In this document: positions 17,263 to 27,074 of the stretch, in pieces | How positions within the stretch are numbered: the first letter of the stretch is position 1 | Layout of the letters: each line of letters opens with the position of its first letter | NCBI RefSeq assembly: GCF_003712195.1 | Contig: NZ_RDSD01000009.1 | Location: 1-64,000, forward strand | Reading direction: 5' to 3' | Origin: Proteiniphilum sp. X52 | GTDB lineage: Bacteria > Bacteroidota > Bacteroidia > Bacteroidales > Dysgonomonadaceae | DNA: 64,000 bases | Position numbers and translations under genes: made by a program | Notes under the pieces: generated by a model | What the model was told of the DNA's origin: nothing | Database searches by the model: none | What the model saw: the letters and a program-made list of their open reading frames with translations, nothing else

Positions 17263-18894
17263 ATGAAGATGAAAATGAAAATGAAAAAAAGGATATATAT
17301 CAATGACTGGTTACTGTTTAAGCCCTATGAGCATCCCGTCAAAACGGATATGTATTATTTAAGGATATGCAACGATGTGAAGCGCGTTCTTTGTGCCGAT
17401 AATAATTTCTTTACATTGGCAAACCGTTTTGATGAGAAAGAGATCAACAGTCTGGCATGTTTTCTGACGTCGTATTTTGAAGACATTATTTCCGGGACAA
17501 ATATCTGGAAGAGCTTTGTAAGGGTGCACATGCGCTTATATAATAAACAGTTGCCTTTCTATGATCTGCAGGAGTATTATGAGGGAGAAATAAATACGCA
17601 GGAGGTGTGCTTTTTAACCTGGTATTTTTTCAATACTATTCAGGACGAAATCTTTTTCAATCCTTTCAATCCTTTTTTCCTCGAGGCAGCCGGAGCGGTA
17701 ATGTCGGTTTTTGACGATGCATGGGATCATGCACCGGAGAACGATGATCTTTCCTCCTTTTATCGCATGAATGATACAGAGCGTGATTTTTATGCTGCAA
17801 GGCAGTTTGTTGAGACCGTTTTGTTCAGGACTTACCTTTTTGGTATCGATAGCATCCCGGTGCTTGAAGAGAAAAACGACGAAATAATCACAAAATACAG
17901 GAATGATGAAAAGCTGATGTTTTTTCTCAATGAGAACACCGATGCGCTCATTCACCATCACCGGACCCGGTTGCTCGCATTTACCGGCAAGGAATGGGCG
18001 GCCGAAATAATAGGGGAAAGTCATCCGCTAAAGTCGGATTTTCTGGAAATGTCTCCTAAAATACAGGGCTATTTCCTTTATAAGGGACAGGATCAAACGG
18101 ATGTGTTTATCGAACACATTGCCTCGGGAAAACGCTTTCATCTGACAAAAAAATCATTCGATCATGCTGATAAATTAAAGGTGATAGACACTATTATTTT
18201 TATCGGGATCGTGAAATGGAAGGGAGAATGGTGGTTTTCAGGAACGTATTTTCAGGCACCGTTCAACAAGGAACTGGTGGCGTATGAAAAAAGTTCCATA
18301 CAAAGCCGGGCACAGGTGAATTTTTTGGATCATCAATCGAATGATGTGGATGAGATGCTGAAGCAACAGGAGAAAGCTTTTCTGGATTTCAATCATGGTT
18401 CTCCGATAGCGTTCTTGCCGGTCGGTGAGACAGAGGGGTTTATGAAAGCCTATATGGAGTTCTTCAATAAATCACTGAATCTTTCCGAAAAAGAAATCAA
18501 AGAGTCGGAAGAGAGAATTCGGAAAGAAGGGATGAAGAAGCCGGATGATCAATCGTTTGATTTTCCTGAAGATTTTGAAACGGGTTTGGTGTTTTTCAAT
18601 CCGAAGAGCGGCTGTGAAATGGTTTTTGAAGTCAATTCTGCTTTCCCCTTGCCGGACAACCCCTATTTCAGGCCCGAATTAAGCGAAGAGCATATTCAGT
18701 GCTTATTGATGGACGAAAGCATTTCTTCTGAGTTGGTAATGTTTTGCATAGATAATTGCAGGGAGGAGTTGCCTTTTTTCAATGCCGGTCCCGGGCAACT
18801 ATATCTGGAAGATATCGACTTTTTACTGCGTTTCTGGAAGAGGGATAATTATTATACGCTTCCTGCCGTCACGTTGATAGGGCAGAAAGAGTAA
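17263..18894 (+). CDS. Uncharacterised 543-residue protein (possibly DUF3843-like)
   Basis: A long single-gene transcription unit between rhaB and the LacI regulator. The start is in a run of ATGAAA repeats (MKMKMKMKKR), so the exact first codon is uncertain. There is no signal peptide or membrane segment. It is rich in aromatic and acidic residues, with landmarks such as IYINDWLLFKPYEHP, FNPFNPFFLEAAGAVMSVFD, GYFLYKGQDQTDVFIEHI and KWKGEWWFSGTYFQ. The opening resembles the Bacteroidales DUF3843 family as I remember it; I could not check. The C-terminal third has a charged helical region (LSEKEIKESEERIRKEGMKK). Function unknown. It has its own promoter and a strong hairpin right after the stop, so it stands apart from its neighbours. 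Confidence 0.8.
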   Translation: MKMKMKMKKRIYINDWLLFKPYEHPVKTDMYYLRICNDVKRVLCADNNFFTLANRFDEKEINSLACFLTSYFEDIISGTNIWKSFVRVHMRLYNKQLPFYDLQEYYEGEINTQEVCFLTWYFFNTIQDEIFFNPFNPFFLEAAGAVMSVFDDAWDHAPENDDLSSFYRMNDTERDFYAARQFVETVLFRTYLFGIDSIPVLEEKNDEIITKYRNDEKLMFFLNENTDALIHHHRTRLLAFTGKEWAAEIIGESHPLKSDFLEMSPKIQGYFLYKGQDQTDVFIEHIASGKRFHLTKKSFDHADKLKVIDTIIFIGIVKWKGEWWFSGTYFQAPFNKELVAYEKSSIQSRAQVNFLDHQSNDVDEMLKQQEKAFLDFNHGSPIAFLPVGETEGFMKAYMEFFNKSLNLSEKEIKESEERIRKEGMKKPDDQSFDFPEDFETGLVFFNPKSGCEMVFEVNSAFPLPDNPYFRPELSEEHIQCLLMDESISSELVMFCIDNCREELPFFNAGPGQLYLEDIDFLLRFWKRDNYYTLPAVTLIGQKE

Positions 18895-18897
18895 TCC

Positions 18898-18935
18898 CTA
18901 TTCCCATATTCGCCTTGTGGCGAGTATGGGAATAG
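18898..18935 (+). terminator. Strong hairpin after the 543-residue gene
   Basis: CTATTCCCATATTCGCC at 18898-18914 pairs with GGCGAGTATGGGAATAG at 18919-18935, a 17-bp stem with one T-G wobble and a TTGT loop, starting 4 nt after the stop codon. There is no long U run after it, so it may terminate poorly or protect the 3' end. Confidence 0.6.
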
Positions 18936-19045
18936 ATAAACAGCAAATTTTATATTGGAAAACTATAAAGATGAAGAAAGGCCGGTCACTTTCTAATTGA
19001 TTAAATGAAAAAGCTGTATCTTTACCAATAGAAAAAACAAGTGTT

Positions 19046-19219
19046 ATGGCAAAGACTGTAAATAGCATAGAGGAAGCAAGCGTAAAAGAATCCGTCTTGG
19101 AGAAAATAAAGTCGGTAAAACCCAATCTTGCCATGTACGGTATCAGGGGTATCGTCACAAAAAACGGGCTAAGCCCTTATATCGGTCCCCAGATATTAGA
19201 AGAAGTGCAATATGCCTAA
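19046..19219 (+). CDS. Possible small 57-residue protein
   Basis: An ATG at 19046 opens a 57-codon frame (MAKTVNSIEEASVKESVLEK, then PNLAMYGIRGIVTKNG, ending EEVQYA) in the 628-bp gap before the LacI gene. Composition is protein-like, with an amphipathic helix then a Gly-rich turn. I recognise no family, and no membrane segment or cysteines are seen. A short helical protein or the remains of a longer gene are both possible. The rest of the gap (19220-19420) shows nothing except the promoter described below. Confidence 0.35.
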   Translation: MAKTVNSIEEASVKESVLEKIKSVKPNLAMYGIRGIVTKNGLSPYIGPQILEEVQYA

Positions 19220-19424
19220 AGAACCGATTCAATACCTCCTGCATAATACCCAAACTATATAGGCAGATTATGGAAGTGATAGGAAAAGAATAAAACGACT
19301 TGAAATCATTTGTAAGATGAAAACCAGGGCTAAGGTCGTATCGAATTATTCTCCTGCTCATTTCATCTTTTTTGAGGTATTCTGTTGTAAGATAAGTGTA
19401 AAATATATAAAAAATGCTAAAATA

Positions 19425-19457
19425 TTTGACGGGTAAGAAAAATTACCTTTATATTTG
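19425..19457 (+). promoter_or_regulatory. Promoter of the LacI-type gene
   Basis: TTTG at 19425-19428, 21-nt spacer, TATATTTG at 19450-19457: a full match to the Bacteroidales consensus. The start would be near 19464, placing the operator at 19492 in the leader, as expected for autorepression. Confidence 0.75.
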
Positions 19458-19491
19458 CGATATAAAATGTCATTTATTTTTATATAGATTC

Positions 19492-19507
19492 AGTTAACCG
19501 GTTTAGC
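19492..19507. promoter_or_regulatory. LacI-type operator, copy 1
   Basis: AGTTAACCGGTTTAGC, a near-palindrome around CCGG, lies 15 nt before the LacI-type start codon. The same 16 bases occur at 20563-20578 before susC. A central CG-containing palindrome is typical of LacI-family operators, and the regulator is encoded between the two sites. Confidence 0.8.
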
Positions 19508-19522
19508 AGCCGTGTAAAGAAG

Positions 19523-20521
19523 ATGGAAAAAGTCTCTATGCAGGATATCGCAGATAAGTTAGGCCTTTCAAAAGGAACAGTCTCGCTTGTGTTGAGCGGC
19601 AAGGCAAGAGGGAGCCGTGTGAGCGAGGAGACGTGCAGGAAGGTCAGGCAAACGGCAGAAGAGATGAACTATCAACCGAATGAGATAGCCCGTAGCCTGA
19701 GTACAGGCAAGAGCATGTCTATCGGAGTGATTGTGACTGATATTTCGAACGAATTTTTCGGAAACCTTACCTTCCATATACAGGAACAGGCAAAGAAATA
19801 TGGCTATACGGTAATCACCACAAATACAAATGAATCATTAGAAGAATTTAACGACGCTGTTACTAATTTATTGAACAAACAAATAGACGGCATCATATTT
19901 GTGCCTGTAGTCGGAGGAGAGAAGGTCGCCGAAAAAATCATAAAAAGACATCTTCCGGTAGTGCAGGTCGACCGTTATTTTCCGGATATGAAAGCCAGTT
20001 ACATTATCGTGGATAATTACAAAGTATCTGCAGAGATAACTGAGTTACTTATCAAAAAGGGAAACAGGAGGATTGCAGTTGTTTGTTATGACATCGATCT
20101 GAATGCATTGAGGGAAAGAAGGCAGGGTTATATCGATACGATGAACCGTTATGGACTGTTAGACACTACACTTATAAAAGATATCAATTATGAAGACCAG
20201 GAAGAACAGATAAAGCAAGCCATCATCGACTTGAAAAACAATCCCGACAAAGTGGATGCTATATTCTTTTGCTCCCGGAGAGTATTCATTACCGGAGTAA
20301 AGCATATGCATAGAGAGGGTATAAAAATACCGGAAGACATGGAAGTGTTATGTTTCGATAAGATCGATTCTTTTTCTATTGCGAACATTCCTATTCATTA
20401 CATTGAGCAACCTATCGGGGAAATGGGAAAAAAAGCGGTCGATATTCTTATAGAACAGATCAACGGAGCGAATGATATAAAACAATATGTATTGGATGCG
20501 GAAATCAAACATTCTATCTGA
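19523..20521 (+). CDS. LacI-family transcriptional regulator of the PUL
   Basis: A 332-residue regulator. The N-terminal HTH is SMQDIADKLGLSKGTVSLVL, followed by the hinge helix region NYQPNEIARSLSTG, with which LacI proteins read the central CG of the operator. Residues of about 62-330 form a periplasmic-binding-protein-like effector domain (SIGVIVTDISNEFFGNLTFH, then DGIIFVPVVGGEKVAEKI, then MEVLCFDKIDSFSIANIP). It sits directly upstream of susC, and both share an identical operator, so it should control itself and the PUL. The effector is unknown; a mannose-related sugar or phosphorylated sugar would suit the locus. LacI regulation of a Bacteroidales PUL is less usual than hybrid two-component or ECF control. 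Confidence 0.93.
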   Translation: MEKVSMQDIADKLGLSKGTVSLVLSGKARGSRVSEETCRKVRQTAEEMNYQPNEIARSLSTGKSMSIGVIVTDISNEFFGNLTFHIQEQAKKYGYTVITTNTNESLEEFNDAVTNLLNKQIDGIIFVPVVGGEKVAEKIIKRHLPVVQVDRYFPDMKASYIIVDNYKVSAEITELLIKKGNRRIAVVCYDIDLNALRERRQGYIDTMNRYGLLDTTLIKDINYEDQEEQIKQAIIDLKNNPDKVDAIFFCSRRVFITGVKHMHREGIKIPEDMEVLCFDKIDSFSIANIPIHYIEQPIGEMGKKAVDILIEQINGANDIKQYVLDAEIKHSI

Positions 20522-20562
20522 AATTTTATTAGCCAAGATGATACGATTTTTTATAAATGATT

Positions 20563-20578
20563 AGTTAACCGGTTTAGC
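20563..20578. promoter_or_regulatory. LacI-type operator, copy 2 (susC)
   Basis: AGTTAACCGGTTTAGC, identical to the site at 19492-19507, lies 133 nt before the susC start. A weak -7-like TAATTTG is seen at 20599, so the operator may overlap the -33 region. The rest of the 189-bp gap shows no gene. Confidence 0.8.
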
Positions 20579-20710
20579 TATTGAATAGAAGGCGAAATAA
20601 TTTGATTCTTAGGATTTATATTCAAATAAGGTTGGGCGGTGGATAGAAAAAGAGGATTATAATTCTAAAAAGAGTAAATACTTTTTTTAATCTAAACAAA
20701 TGAAAATGAA

Positions 20711-23700
20711 ATGCAAAAAAGAAATTTAAATCTAGTGAAAGGAATCTTGTTCACTATAACGTGGATATTTTCCCTGTATTTATCAGCTCAAAACCTGACT
20801 GTAACAGGTACGGTTACTGATACTAAAGGCGAATCATTGATTGGAGTAACTGTTCAAATAGAAGGAACAAGTACAGGGACAGTTACCGATATTGATGGTG
20901 GTTTCATATTGTCTAATGTGCCTTCAAATGCCATATTAGAGGTCTCTTATGTAGGTATGGTAACGCAGACAATATTGGTAAATGGGAGAAGTTCCATCCA
21001 TATTGTCTTGGTGGAGGATCCCAAAACATTGGAAGAGGTGGTCGTCGTAGGTTATGGGACCCAAAAAAAAGGAAATCTCACCGCTGCGATTAGTACCATT
21101 AAAAATGAGGAAATACTAACTACGACACATACAAGTTTAGCGCAAAGGTTGCAAGGTAAGATCCCCGGCTTACAGATCCGGCAAAACACGGGAGCACCGG
21201 GGGATTATGACGCGATGATTAATATTCGTGGGTTTGGTTCCCCCTTATTTATAATTGATGGTACAACCCGTGTAAGCGGGGCCGAATTTCAACGGATAAA
21301 TCCGGATGATATTGAAAATGTTACCATACTCAAAGATGGAGCTGCTGCCATTTACGGTATGAATGCGGCAAACGGGGTTATTCTGGTAACCACAAAACGT
21401 GGAACACGAGGTAAAGCTAAATTTCAATATAATGGGGCAATTAGTTTTAGTACTCCTACGGAAATGCCGGAGATGGCAAATGCTTACCAATGGATTGTGA
21501 TGAGAAATGATGCGGCAGTCAATATGGGATTGGCTCCTATTTATTCAGAAGAAGAAGTCGAAAAATGGCGTCAGGGAGGGGAAGGCTATGAAAGTGTTGA
21601 TTGGTATAATCAAACAATGAAAAAATCTGCCATGCAGCAGCAACATACCTTTTCAGTACAGGGAGGTACAGAGATGGTTAGCTATTATGCCAGTTTCGGC
21701 TATACAAAAGACCCCGGATTATTAAAGTCAAATGCCATTAATTATGAAAAATATTCCATTCGTTCGAATGTGACAGCAAGGTTAAGTAAGTACCTGACGT
21801 CAGAAATAGACCTATCCGGATGGTATGATGAAAAAGATGGTTCAAGGTGGAGTTTCTTTGATATTATCAGAGGTACGATTTCAGAATTACCCATCCATAC
21901 ACCGTATGCAAATAACAACCCTGAATATCCTGCTTATGTGTATGACGGACAGGCCTATAACCCGGTCGTTACCTCTGACCCCGATTTGGTCGGTTATACA
22001 AAGGGTGTCAATAAGTCTTTTAAATCATCTGTTTCATTAATCTATGACGTCCCTTTCGTTGAAGGGATGCAACTTAAAGGTGTCGCCTATTACGAACATG
22101 GCAACAGTTATTCCAAATCGTTGAATAAGAGTTTTACCATGTATACTTATGATCAGACAAATGATACCTATGTCCCATTTCTTTATGGTCATCCGACAAC
22201 ACTCCATAATGGCTGGTCAGATGGAAACGGCATTACCCTACAGGCTCATCTGAACTATAAGAAAACAATTGCAGATAAACATAATATCGGGGTCACCGGC
22301 GTATATGAAGAGCGTAATGGCTGGTCGCGTTCGGCCGGACTACAAAGAGAATTCCAGTTTTACACAATTGACCAGATCGATATGGGAGATGACAATAACC
22401 AACGAACCAGTGGAATGGAAGACATGTCCGGATTTCGTTCGCTTTTAGGACGATTGACTTATGATTATATGGGCAAGTATCTGGTTGAATTAGCGGCACG
22501 GTATGACGGATCATATCGGTATCATCCGGATAGAAGATGGGGATTTTTCCCTGTTCTTTCGGGAGGATGGCGGATATCAGAAGAGCCGTTTTTTAAAGAA
22601 AATATTTCGTTTGTATCCAATTTGAAATTACGGGGATCGTACGGACTGGTAGGTGAGGATGCCGGAAGTCCTTTTCAGCATGTAGGGGGATTTTCTTTAA
22701 ACTCCGGAGGGTATGAATTTGTAAACGGATCATGGACGAGTGGTGCTTCTGCTCCTGGAGTAGTAAATGAAGCACTCACATGGTATAAATCAAATATCAA
22801 AGATGTCGGCTTTGATTTAGGGCTTTTTGATAATCAGGTAAAAGTTGAATTTGACGTTTATCAACGTGATCGAAGCGGTTTGTTGGCTTACCGCAATGCA
22901 ACATTACCCAATACATTTGGGGCCAGTCTTCCGCAGGAAAATTTGAACAAAGACCGTGTCAGGGGAATTGAATTTGCCGTGGGTTATGGTAAACAGGTGA
23001 CTAGGGATTTTAATTTCAATGTCAGTGCAAACTTTAATTTCGCCCGTACGATGGTAGTCTACGCCGAACGAGGACCATTTGTAAACAGTATGGATCGTTG
23101 GAGGAACGGACAAAACGGACGATGGAGCGATGTGGTATGGATGTATGATTATATCGGACAATTTCAGTCTGAAGAAGATATCATCAATGCTCCAATTCAA
23201 AACGGAACTTTGGGAAACAGCCTTGAATTACCCGGAGACTTTCAATACAGGGATGTGAATAATGATGGTGTGATAGATGGCAATGATGTTATTCCTTTGG
23301 CTTGGGGTGGAAATCCTAAAATGTATTATGGATTGACTTTCAGTGCAAAATGGAAGGATTTTGATTTTAATATGCTCTGGCAGGGTTCAGGAAAGTATTC
23401 CGTCAGGTTTACGCACAATTATGCGACCATGCTATGGAATGACGGTAATATGCCGGCATACTTCTATGACAGATGGCATTTATCGGATCCTTATGATCCG
23501 AACAGCGAATGGGTTGCCGGAGAGTGGCCGGCAATAAGACGTCAACCGGATGTGGGAGCTATGTACAATGAAAGTTCGGTATGGAGAAAAGATGCGTCAT
23601 ATGTCCGATTGAAATCATTGGAAATAGGATACAGTCTTCCTTCTACTTATCTCGATCCGTTAGGAGTCCAGAACCTCCGTATCTACTTAAACGGATATAA

Positions 23701-23827
23701 CTTATTGACCCTATGCGACCCATTTGTCAAACCTTTTGATCCGGAACGAATAGAAGGTTCACTGAATACAGGGTGGGTATATCCTTTGAACAAGAGTTTT
23801 AATATAGGAATTAATCTTACATTTTAA
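20711..23827 (+). CDS. SusC/RagA-type TonB-linked outer-membrane transporter
   Basis: A 1038-residue outer-membrane protein importing oligosaccharides with TonB energy. A signal peptide is followed at about 30-110 by a carboxypeptidase-like beta domain (GTVTDTKGESLIGVTVQIEG). The TonB box is EEVVVVGYG at about 113-121. The plug comes next (GLQIRQNTGAPGDYDAMINI, then NVTILKDGAAAIYG), then the 22-strand barrel ending with IGINLTF, a normal terminal aromatic. There is no N-terminal STN/anti-sigma interaction domain, consistent with LacI rather than ECF control. It forms the import complex with the SusD-like lipoprotein 107 nt downstream. Confidence 0.95.
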   Translation: MQKRNLNLVKGILFTITWIFSLYLSAQNLTVTGTVTDTKGESLIGVTVQIEGTSTGTVTDIDGGFILSNVPSNAILEVSYVGMVTQTILVNGRSSIHIVLVEDPKTLEEVVVVGYGTQKKGNLTAAISTIKNEEILTTTHTSLAQRLQGKIPGLQIRQNTGAPGDYDAMINIRGFGSPLFIIDGTTRVSGAEFQRINPDDIENVTILKDGAAAIYGMNAANGVILVTTKRGTRGKAKFQYNGAISFSTPTEMPEMANAYQWIVMRNDAAVNMGLAPIYSEEEVEKWRQGGEGYESVDWYNQTMKKSAMQQQHTFSVQGGTEMVSYYASFGYTKDPGLLKSNAINYEKYSIRSNVTARLSKYLTSEIDLSGWYDEKDGSRWSFFDIIRGTISELPIHTPYANNNPEYPAYVYDGQAYNPVVTSDPDLVGYTKGVNKSFKSSVSLIYDVPFVEGMQLKGVAYYEHGNSYSKSLNKSFTMYTYDQTNDTYVPFLYGHPTTLHNGWSDGNGITLQAHLNYKKTIADKHNIGVTGVYEERNGWSRSAGLQREFQFYTIDQIDMGDDNNQRTSGMEDMSGFRSLLGRLTYDYMGKYLVELAARYDGSYRYHPDRRWGFFPVLSGGWRISEEPFFKENISFVSNLKLRGSYGLVGEDAGSPFQHVGGFSLNSGGYEFVNGSWTSGASAPGVVNEALTWYKSNIKDVGFDLGLFDNQVKVEFDVYQRDRSGLLAYRNATLPNTFGASLPQENLNKDRVRGIEFAVGYGKQVTRDFNFNVSANFNFARTMVVYAERGPFVNSMDRWRNGQNGRWSDVVWMYDYIGQFQSEEDIINAPIQNGTLGNSLELPGDFQYRDVNNDGVIDGNDVIPLAWGGNPKMYYGLTFSAKWKDFDFNMLWQGSGKYSVRFTHNYATMLWNDGNMPAYFYDRWHLSDPYDPNSEWVAGEWPAIRRQPDVGAMYNESSVWRKDASYVRLKSLEIGYSLPSTYLDPLGVQNLRIYLNGYNLLTLCDPFVKPFDPERIEGSLNTGWVYPLNKSFNIGINLTF

Positions 23828-23933
23828 TATTATGGAACGAAATACAGAAAGGTGTATTTTGGGGCTGCACCATAAGAAATTGGAATTATCCTGTTTAAAT
23901 CCCATGTTAATTCAAATAGAAATTTATAATCGT

Positions 23934-25847
23934 ATGAGAAAAACAAATATACTATTGTTGATTATATCAGTTACTCTGTTATTGTTTACATCTTGTCGTA
24001 ACGATATAATGGATCTTCAACCTTTAAACAAGGTAAGTTCGGAAGTGTTACTTGCTAATGAAGACGGTATCCGTGTTTATTTGGCTAATTTATATTATCA
24101 GGCTCCTTTTGAGGATTTTACCTATAACCGGGTAGGATTCCACACGGGTTTGGTGAATACGGTGGGTATTCATCCGGATGCCCAGGCAGGAAATGCCGTT
24201 AATTCGGAATTCAACCATCTGGTAGATGGTGAAAACTTCCCATGGTGGGATGCCGGCTATAAGTTTAACAGGGACGTTAATCTGTTGATAAGGGAAATAC
24301 CCAACATTGCATCTCTCAACGAAGAGAAGAAAAACGAATTACTCAGTGAAGCACATTTTTTGAGGGCTTTTGGTTATTATGCCCTGGCCAAACGGTATGG
24401 AGGAGTACCTATTATTGCAGAATATCAGGAATACACATCGGACATAGAATCGCTGAAAGTACCCCGAAGTACTGAAAGGGATACATGGGATTTTGTAATG
24501 TCGGAATGTGACGAAGCCATAAAGTATTTACCTTCAACCCGTAGTGGAAGTGACTCAAGAAGAGCCACAAAATGGGCTGCTTATGCATTAAAATCCAGGG
24601 CCGCTCTGCATGCGGCATCGGTTGCTAAGTATTGGAACAAAGCGGCGCTTTCCGGGGAAGCTGTTTCACAAGGCTTGGTGGGTATGGATCCCTCGCTTGC
24701 AGATCATTATTATAAACTTTGTATAGAAGCATCCAAAGCCATAATGGATGGAGGAGTACACGCCCTTTATAAAGCGAATCCCGCATCAGTAGATGAAGCA
24801 ATTGATAACTTGTTGAAGCTTTTTCAGGATCCGAATGTGGCACCGGAAGAGGCAATCTTGGTTTACGGATATGGAAAACCGGGAAGCGGCCATAGTATGG
24901 ATTTCTGGTATAATCCGAATCAGACTGCAGACGGGGCTCCCCATCCGGGAAGAATGAATCCGACATTGGAACTGGTCGACATGTATGAAAGCTATTCAAA
25001 TCCCGGTTATGATGCTCCGATTGTCACTACGGTAGACGGAAACATCAATGACTACAACGGGTATAGTAAAGATAAATCATATTTATATTTTGATACGCCG
25101 TATGATATCTTTAAAGATAAAGATGCCCGTTTATGGTCAACGGTTGTGTTGCCCGGAACTGAATGGAAAGGTGTAACGATTAATATTCAGGCTGGATACA
25201 TACAACCCGACGGTACGCCTGTTATTGAAGCGGATAAGGCATCTATTGTCGTGAATGGCGTTACCTATCACACTTTTGGTGCAGATGCATGGAAAGAATA
25301 TTCGGGTTTCGACCAGCAACACCTGGCGGAAATGACCCGTACCGGATTTAGTTTCAAAAAGTTTTTGTCTCCAACTCCGGTCGATGGAAATAAGGATCTG
25401 GGTTATTCTACGAGTGACTGGATGGAGTTCCGTTATGCGGAAATTCTGCTTAATTATGCGGAAGCCGTTGTTGAAAGCGGCTATACCGATAACAATGCCC
25501 AGTCTACAGCCAAAGAAGCATTGAATGCTACAAGAAAAAGAGCCGGTCACACTACCGATATTCCTTTGACATTAGAGAATATTTTACGTGAAAGACGGGT
25601 AGAGCTTGCTTTTGAAAATAAACGTTGGTGGGACCTGATCCGGAGAAGAGAATTCCATGAAGTATTTAACAATACAATTCAGAAAGCTTTATGTCCGGTA
25701 TTAGACCTACAGGTCAGCCCTCCGAAATATATTTTTGTCAGGAAATATATTATTCGGGCGATACCACTCTCTTTTGACCGAAGGATGTATTATGGACCTA
25801 TACCGGGAATCGGCTCTAATGATTTAATTCAAAATCCTCAGTATTAA
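23934..25847 (+). CDS. SusD/RagB-type glycan-binding lipoprotein
   Basis: The protein is 637 residues from the ATG at 23934. A longer frame opens at 23832, but the signal peptide MRKTNILLLIISVTLLLFTSC with the lipobox Cys begins at 23934, so that start is chosen. It has the RagB/SusD helical repeats (NRDVNLLIREIPNIASLNEE, then EAHFLRAFGYYALAKRYGGV) and the family C-terminal region (ENILRERRVELAFENKRWWD). It binds glycan at the outer surface and forms the lid of the SusC barrel. It is larger than a typical SusD (about 550), with extra loops in the middle that may shape substrate choice. Confidence 0.95.
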   Translation: MRKTNILLLIISVTLLLFTSCRNDIMDLQPLNKVSSEVLLANEDGIRVYLANLYYQAPFEDFTYNRVGFHTGLVNTVGIHPDAQAGNAVNSEFNHLVDGENFPWWDAGYKFNRDVNLLIREIPNIASLNEEKKNELLSEAHFLRAFGYYALAKRYGGVPIIAEYQEYTSDIESLKVPRSTERDTWDFVMSECDEAIKYLPSTRSGSDSRRATKWAAYALKSRAALHAASVAKYWNKAALSGEAVSQGLVGMDPSLADHYYKLCIEASKAIMDGGVHALYKANPASVDEAIDNLLKLFQDPNVAPEEAILVYGYGKPGSGHSMDFWYNPNQTADGAPHPGRMNPTLELVDMYESYSNPGYDAPIVTTVDGNINDYNGYSKDKSYLYFDTPYDIFKDKDARLWSTVVLPGTEWKGVTINIQAGYIQPDGTPVIEADKASIVVNGVTYHTFGADAWKEYSGFDQQHLAEMTRTGFSFKKFLSPTPVDGNKDLGYSTSDWMEFRYAEILLNYAEAVVESGYTDNNAQSTAKEALNATRKRAGHTTDIPLTLENILRERRVELAFENKRWWDLIRRREFHEVFNNTIQKALCPVLDLQVSPPKYIFVRKYIIRAIPLSFDRRMYYGPIPGIGSNDLIQNPQY

Positions 25848-25864
25848 TTAGCTAAAAAAATATT

Positions 25865-27064
25865 ATGAAACGAATAAGATTATATTTTCTGCCTTTCTTT
25901 TTGGGGCTGTTCGTATTCTATTCCTGTGAACTGGATAATTATGATTATCCTGATGCAGCGCTAACTGGCAGTATTATTGATTCCGAAACGAATGAACTTA
26001 TCGAGTCCGACATAATCAATGGAACCACCATCAAGCTTATTGAACATGGTTATGATCCTGTCTCGCCACAATACCTGAGGGTGAAAAATGATGGTACATA
26101 TGCCAATACGCTTTTATTTTCAAATACGTATACGGTACAACCCGACCAGCGTAATTTTTTACAAATAGATGAACAGGAGGTTAAAATCGGAAAAGATACG
26201 CAACTCGATTTCAGGGTAACACCGTATATCCGGGTAAAAGATGCAAAGATTGTGAAAGAAGGGAACAATATTATAGCCACCTTCCGACTTCAGCAGACGA
26301 CCCCTGATGCTGTTGCTAAAATTGGGCTGTATGCCCACAGCCAGTCAATTGTAGGGGAGCCCGTATACTTAATAGCCGCGGAAATAGCACTGAACCGGCA
26401 GGTTACCGGAGAGGAGACTTTCAAGGTCGCTATCAATGTGGCAAGAAATACCGCGTTGTTGAAACCTAATCAATCGTATTATTTCAGGATAGGAGCCGTA
26501 AGCAGCATTGCCGGTGCCAAGTTCAATTATGCATCGGCCCAACTGATCAATGTAGGGGAAATTAGTCCGGAGATCGAACCGGAAGGTACTTCTTTTGATA
26601 AATGTGAATCAACAGAAGGATGGGCCGGTGGTGATGGCGATCCGACTTTGGATTCCGACAACCCGCAAGAAGGAAACCATTCCGTCAGGTTCCAGTCCGG
26701 AGGTGGATTTATTATTCAGAAAAACTTTGGACAACCTGTAAATGCAAATGTAGGGCTGGAATACGGCGTCTTGCAGTTTCATTTATATATCTCGGATGTT
26801 TCCGTTATTAATTGGGACTGGCCGGGACAAATTGAGATAACAAGTTCCGGTAATCCTGACTCCCAGGAATTACACTGGAATTTTATGAGTCAACTTCGTC
26901 TTAGAAACGGATGGAACAAAGTTGTGCTGAAACTTTCGGAAGCCGAAGTAAGCGGCGGCAATATAGATCTTGCAGCGATTAATTTCTTCAGAATTTATCA
27001 TCTTGATGTGCAAGGTCCTGTTGAGATCAAAATTGACAATATGAAATTCTACGAAGAATATTGA
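25865..27064 (+). CDS. SusE-position lipoprotein, DUF3823 domain plus carbohydrate-binding-like domain
   Basis: A 399-residue lipoprotein with lipobox FVFYSC at about 20. Residues 22-230 resemble DUF3823 proteins that follow SusD in many loci (LTGSIIDSETNELIESD, then NGTTIKLIEHGYDPV, then DFRVTPYIRV). The last 150 residues look like a jelly-roll carbohydrate-binding module (FDKCESTEGWAGGDGDPT, then FRIYHLDVQGPVEIKIDN). It starts 17 nt after susD and is followed by an intercistronic hairpin. It is probably a surface glycan-binding protein that helps SusCD; the ligand is unknown. Confidence 0.85.
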   Translation: MKRIRLYFLPFFLGLFVFYSCELDNYDYPDAALTGSIIDSETNELIESDIINGTTIKLIEHGYDPVSPQYLRVKNDGTYANTLLFSNTYTVQPDQRNFLQIDEQEVKIGKDTQLDFRVTPYIRVKDAKIVKEGNNIIATFRLQQTTPDAVAKIGLYAHSQSIVGEPVYLIAAEIALNRQVTGEETFKVAINVARNTALLKPNQSYYFRIGAVSSIAGAKFNYASAQLINVGEISPEIEPEGTSFDKCESTEGWAGGDGDPTLDSDNPQEGNHSVRFQSGGGFIIQKNFGQPVNANVGLEYGVLQFHLYISDVSVINWDWPGQIEITSSGNPDSQELHWNFMSQLRLRNGWNKVVLKLSEAEVSGGNIDLAAINFFRIYHLDVQGPVEIKIDNMKFYEEY

Positions 27065-27074
27065 ACAGAATCGG

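Noticed and set aside
19155-19361. A 68-codon minus-strand frame before the LacI gene
   Set aside because: It has no start context or recognisable protein features, and overlaps the more plausible small plus-strand frame.
23832-23933. Extended start of the SusD-like protein
   Set aside because: The added 34 residues have no signal character; the lipoprotein signal starts at 23934, where SusD proteins begin.
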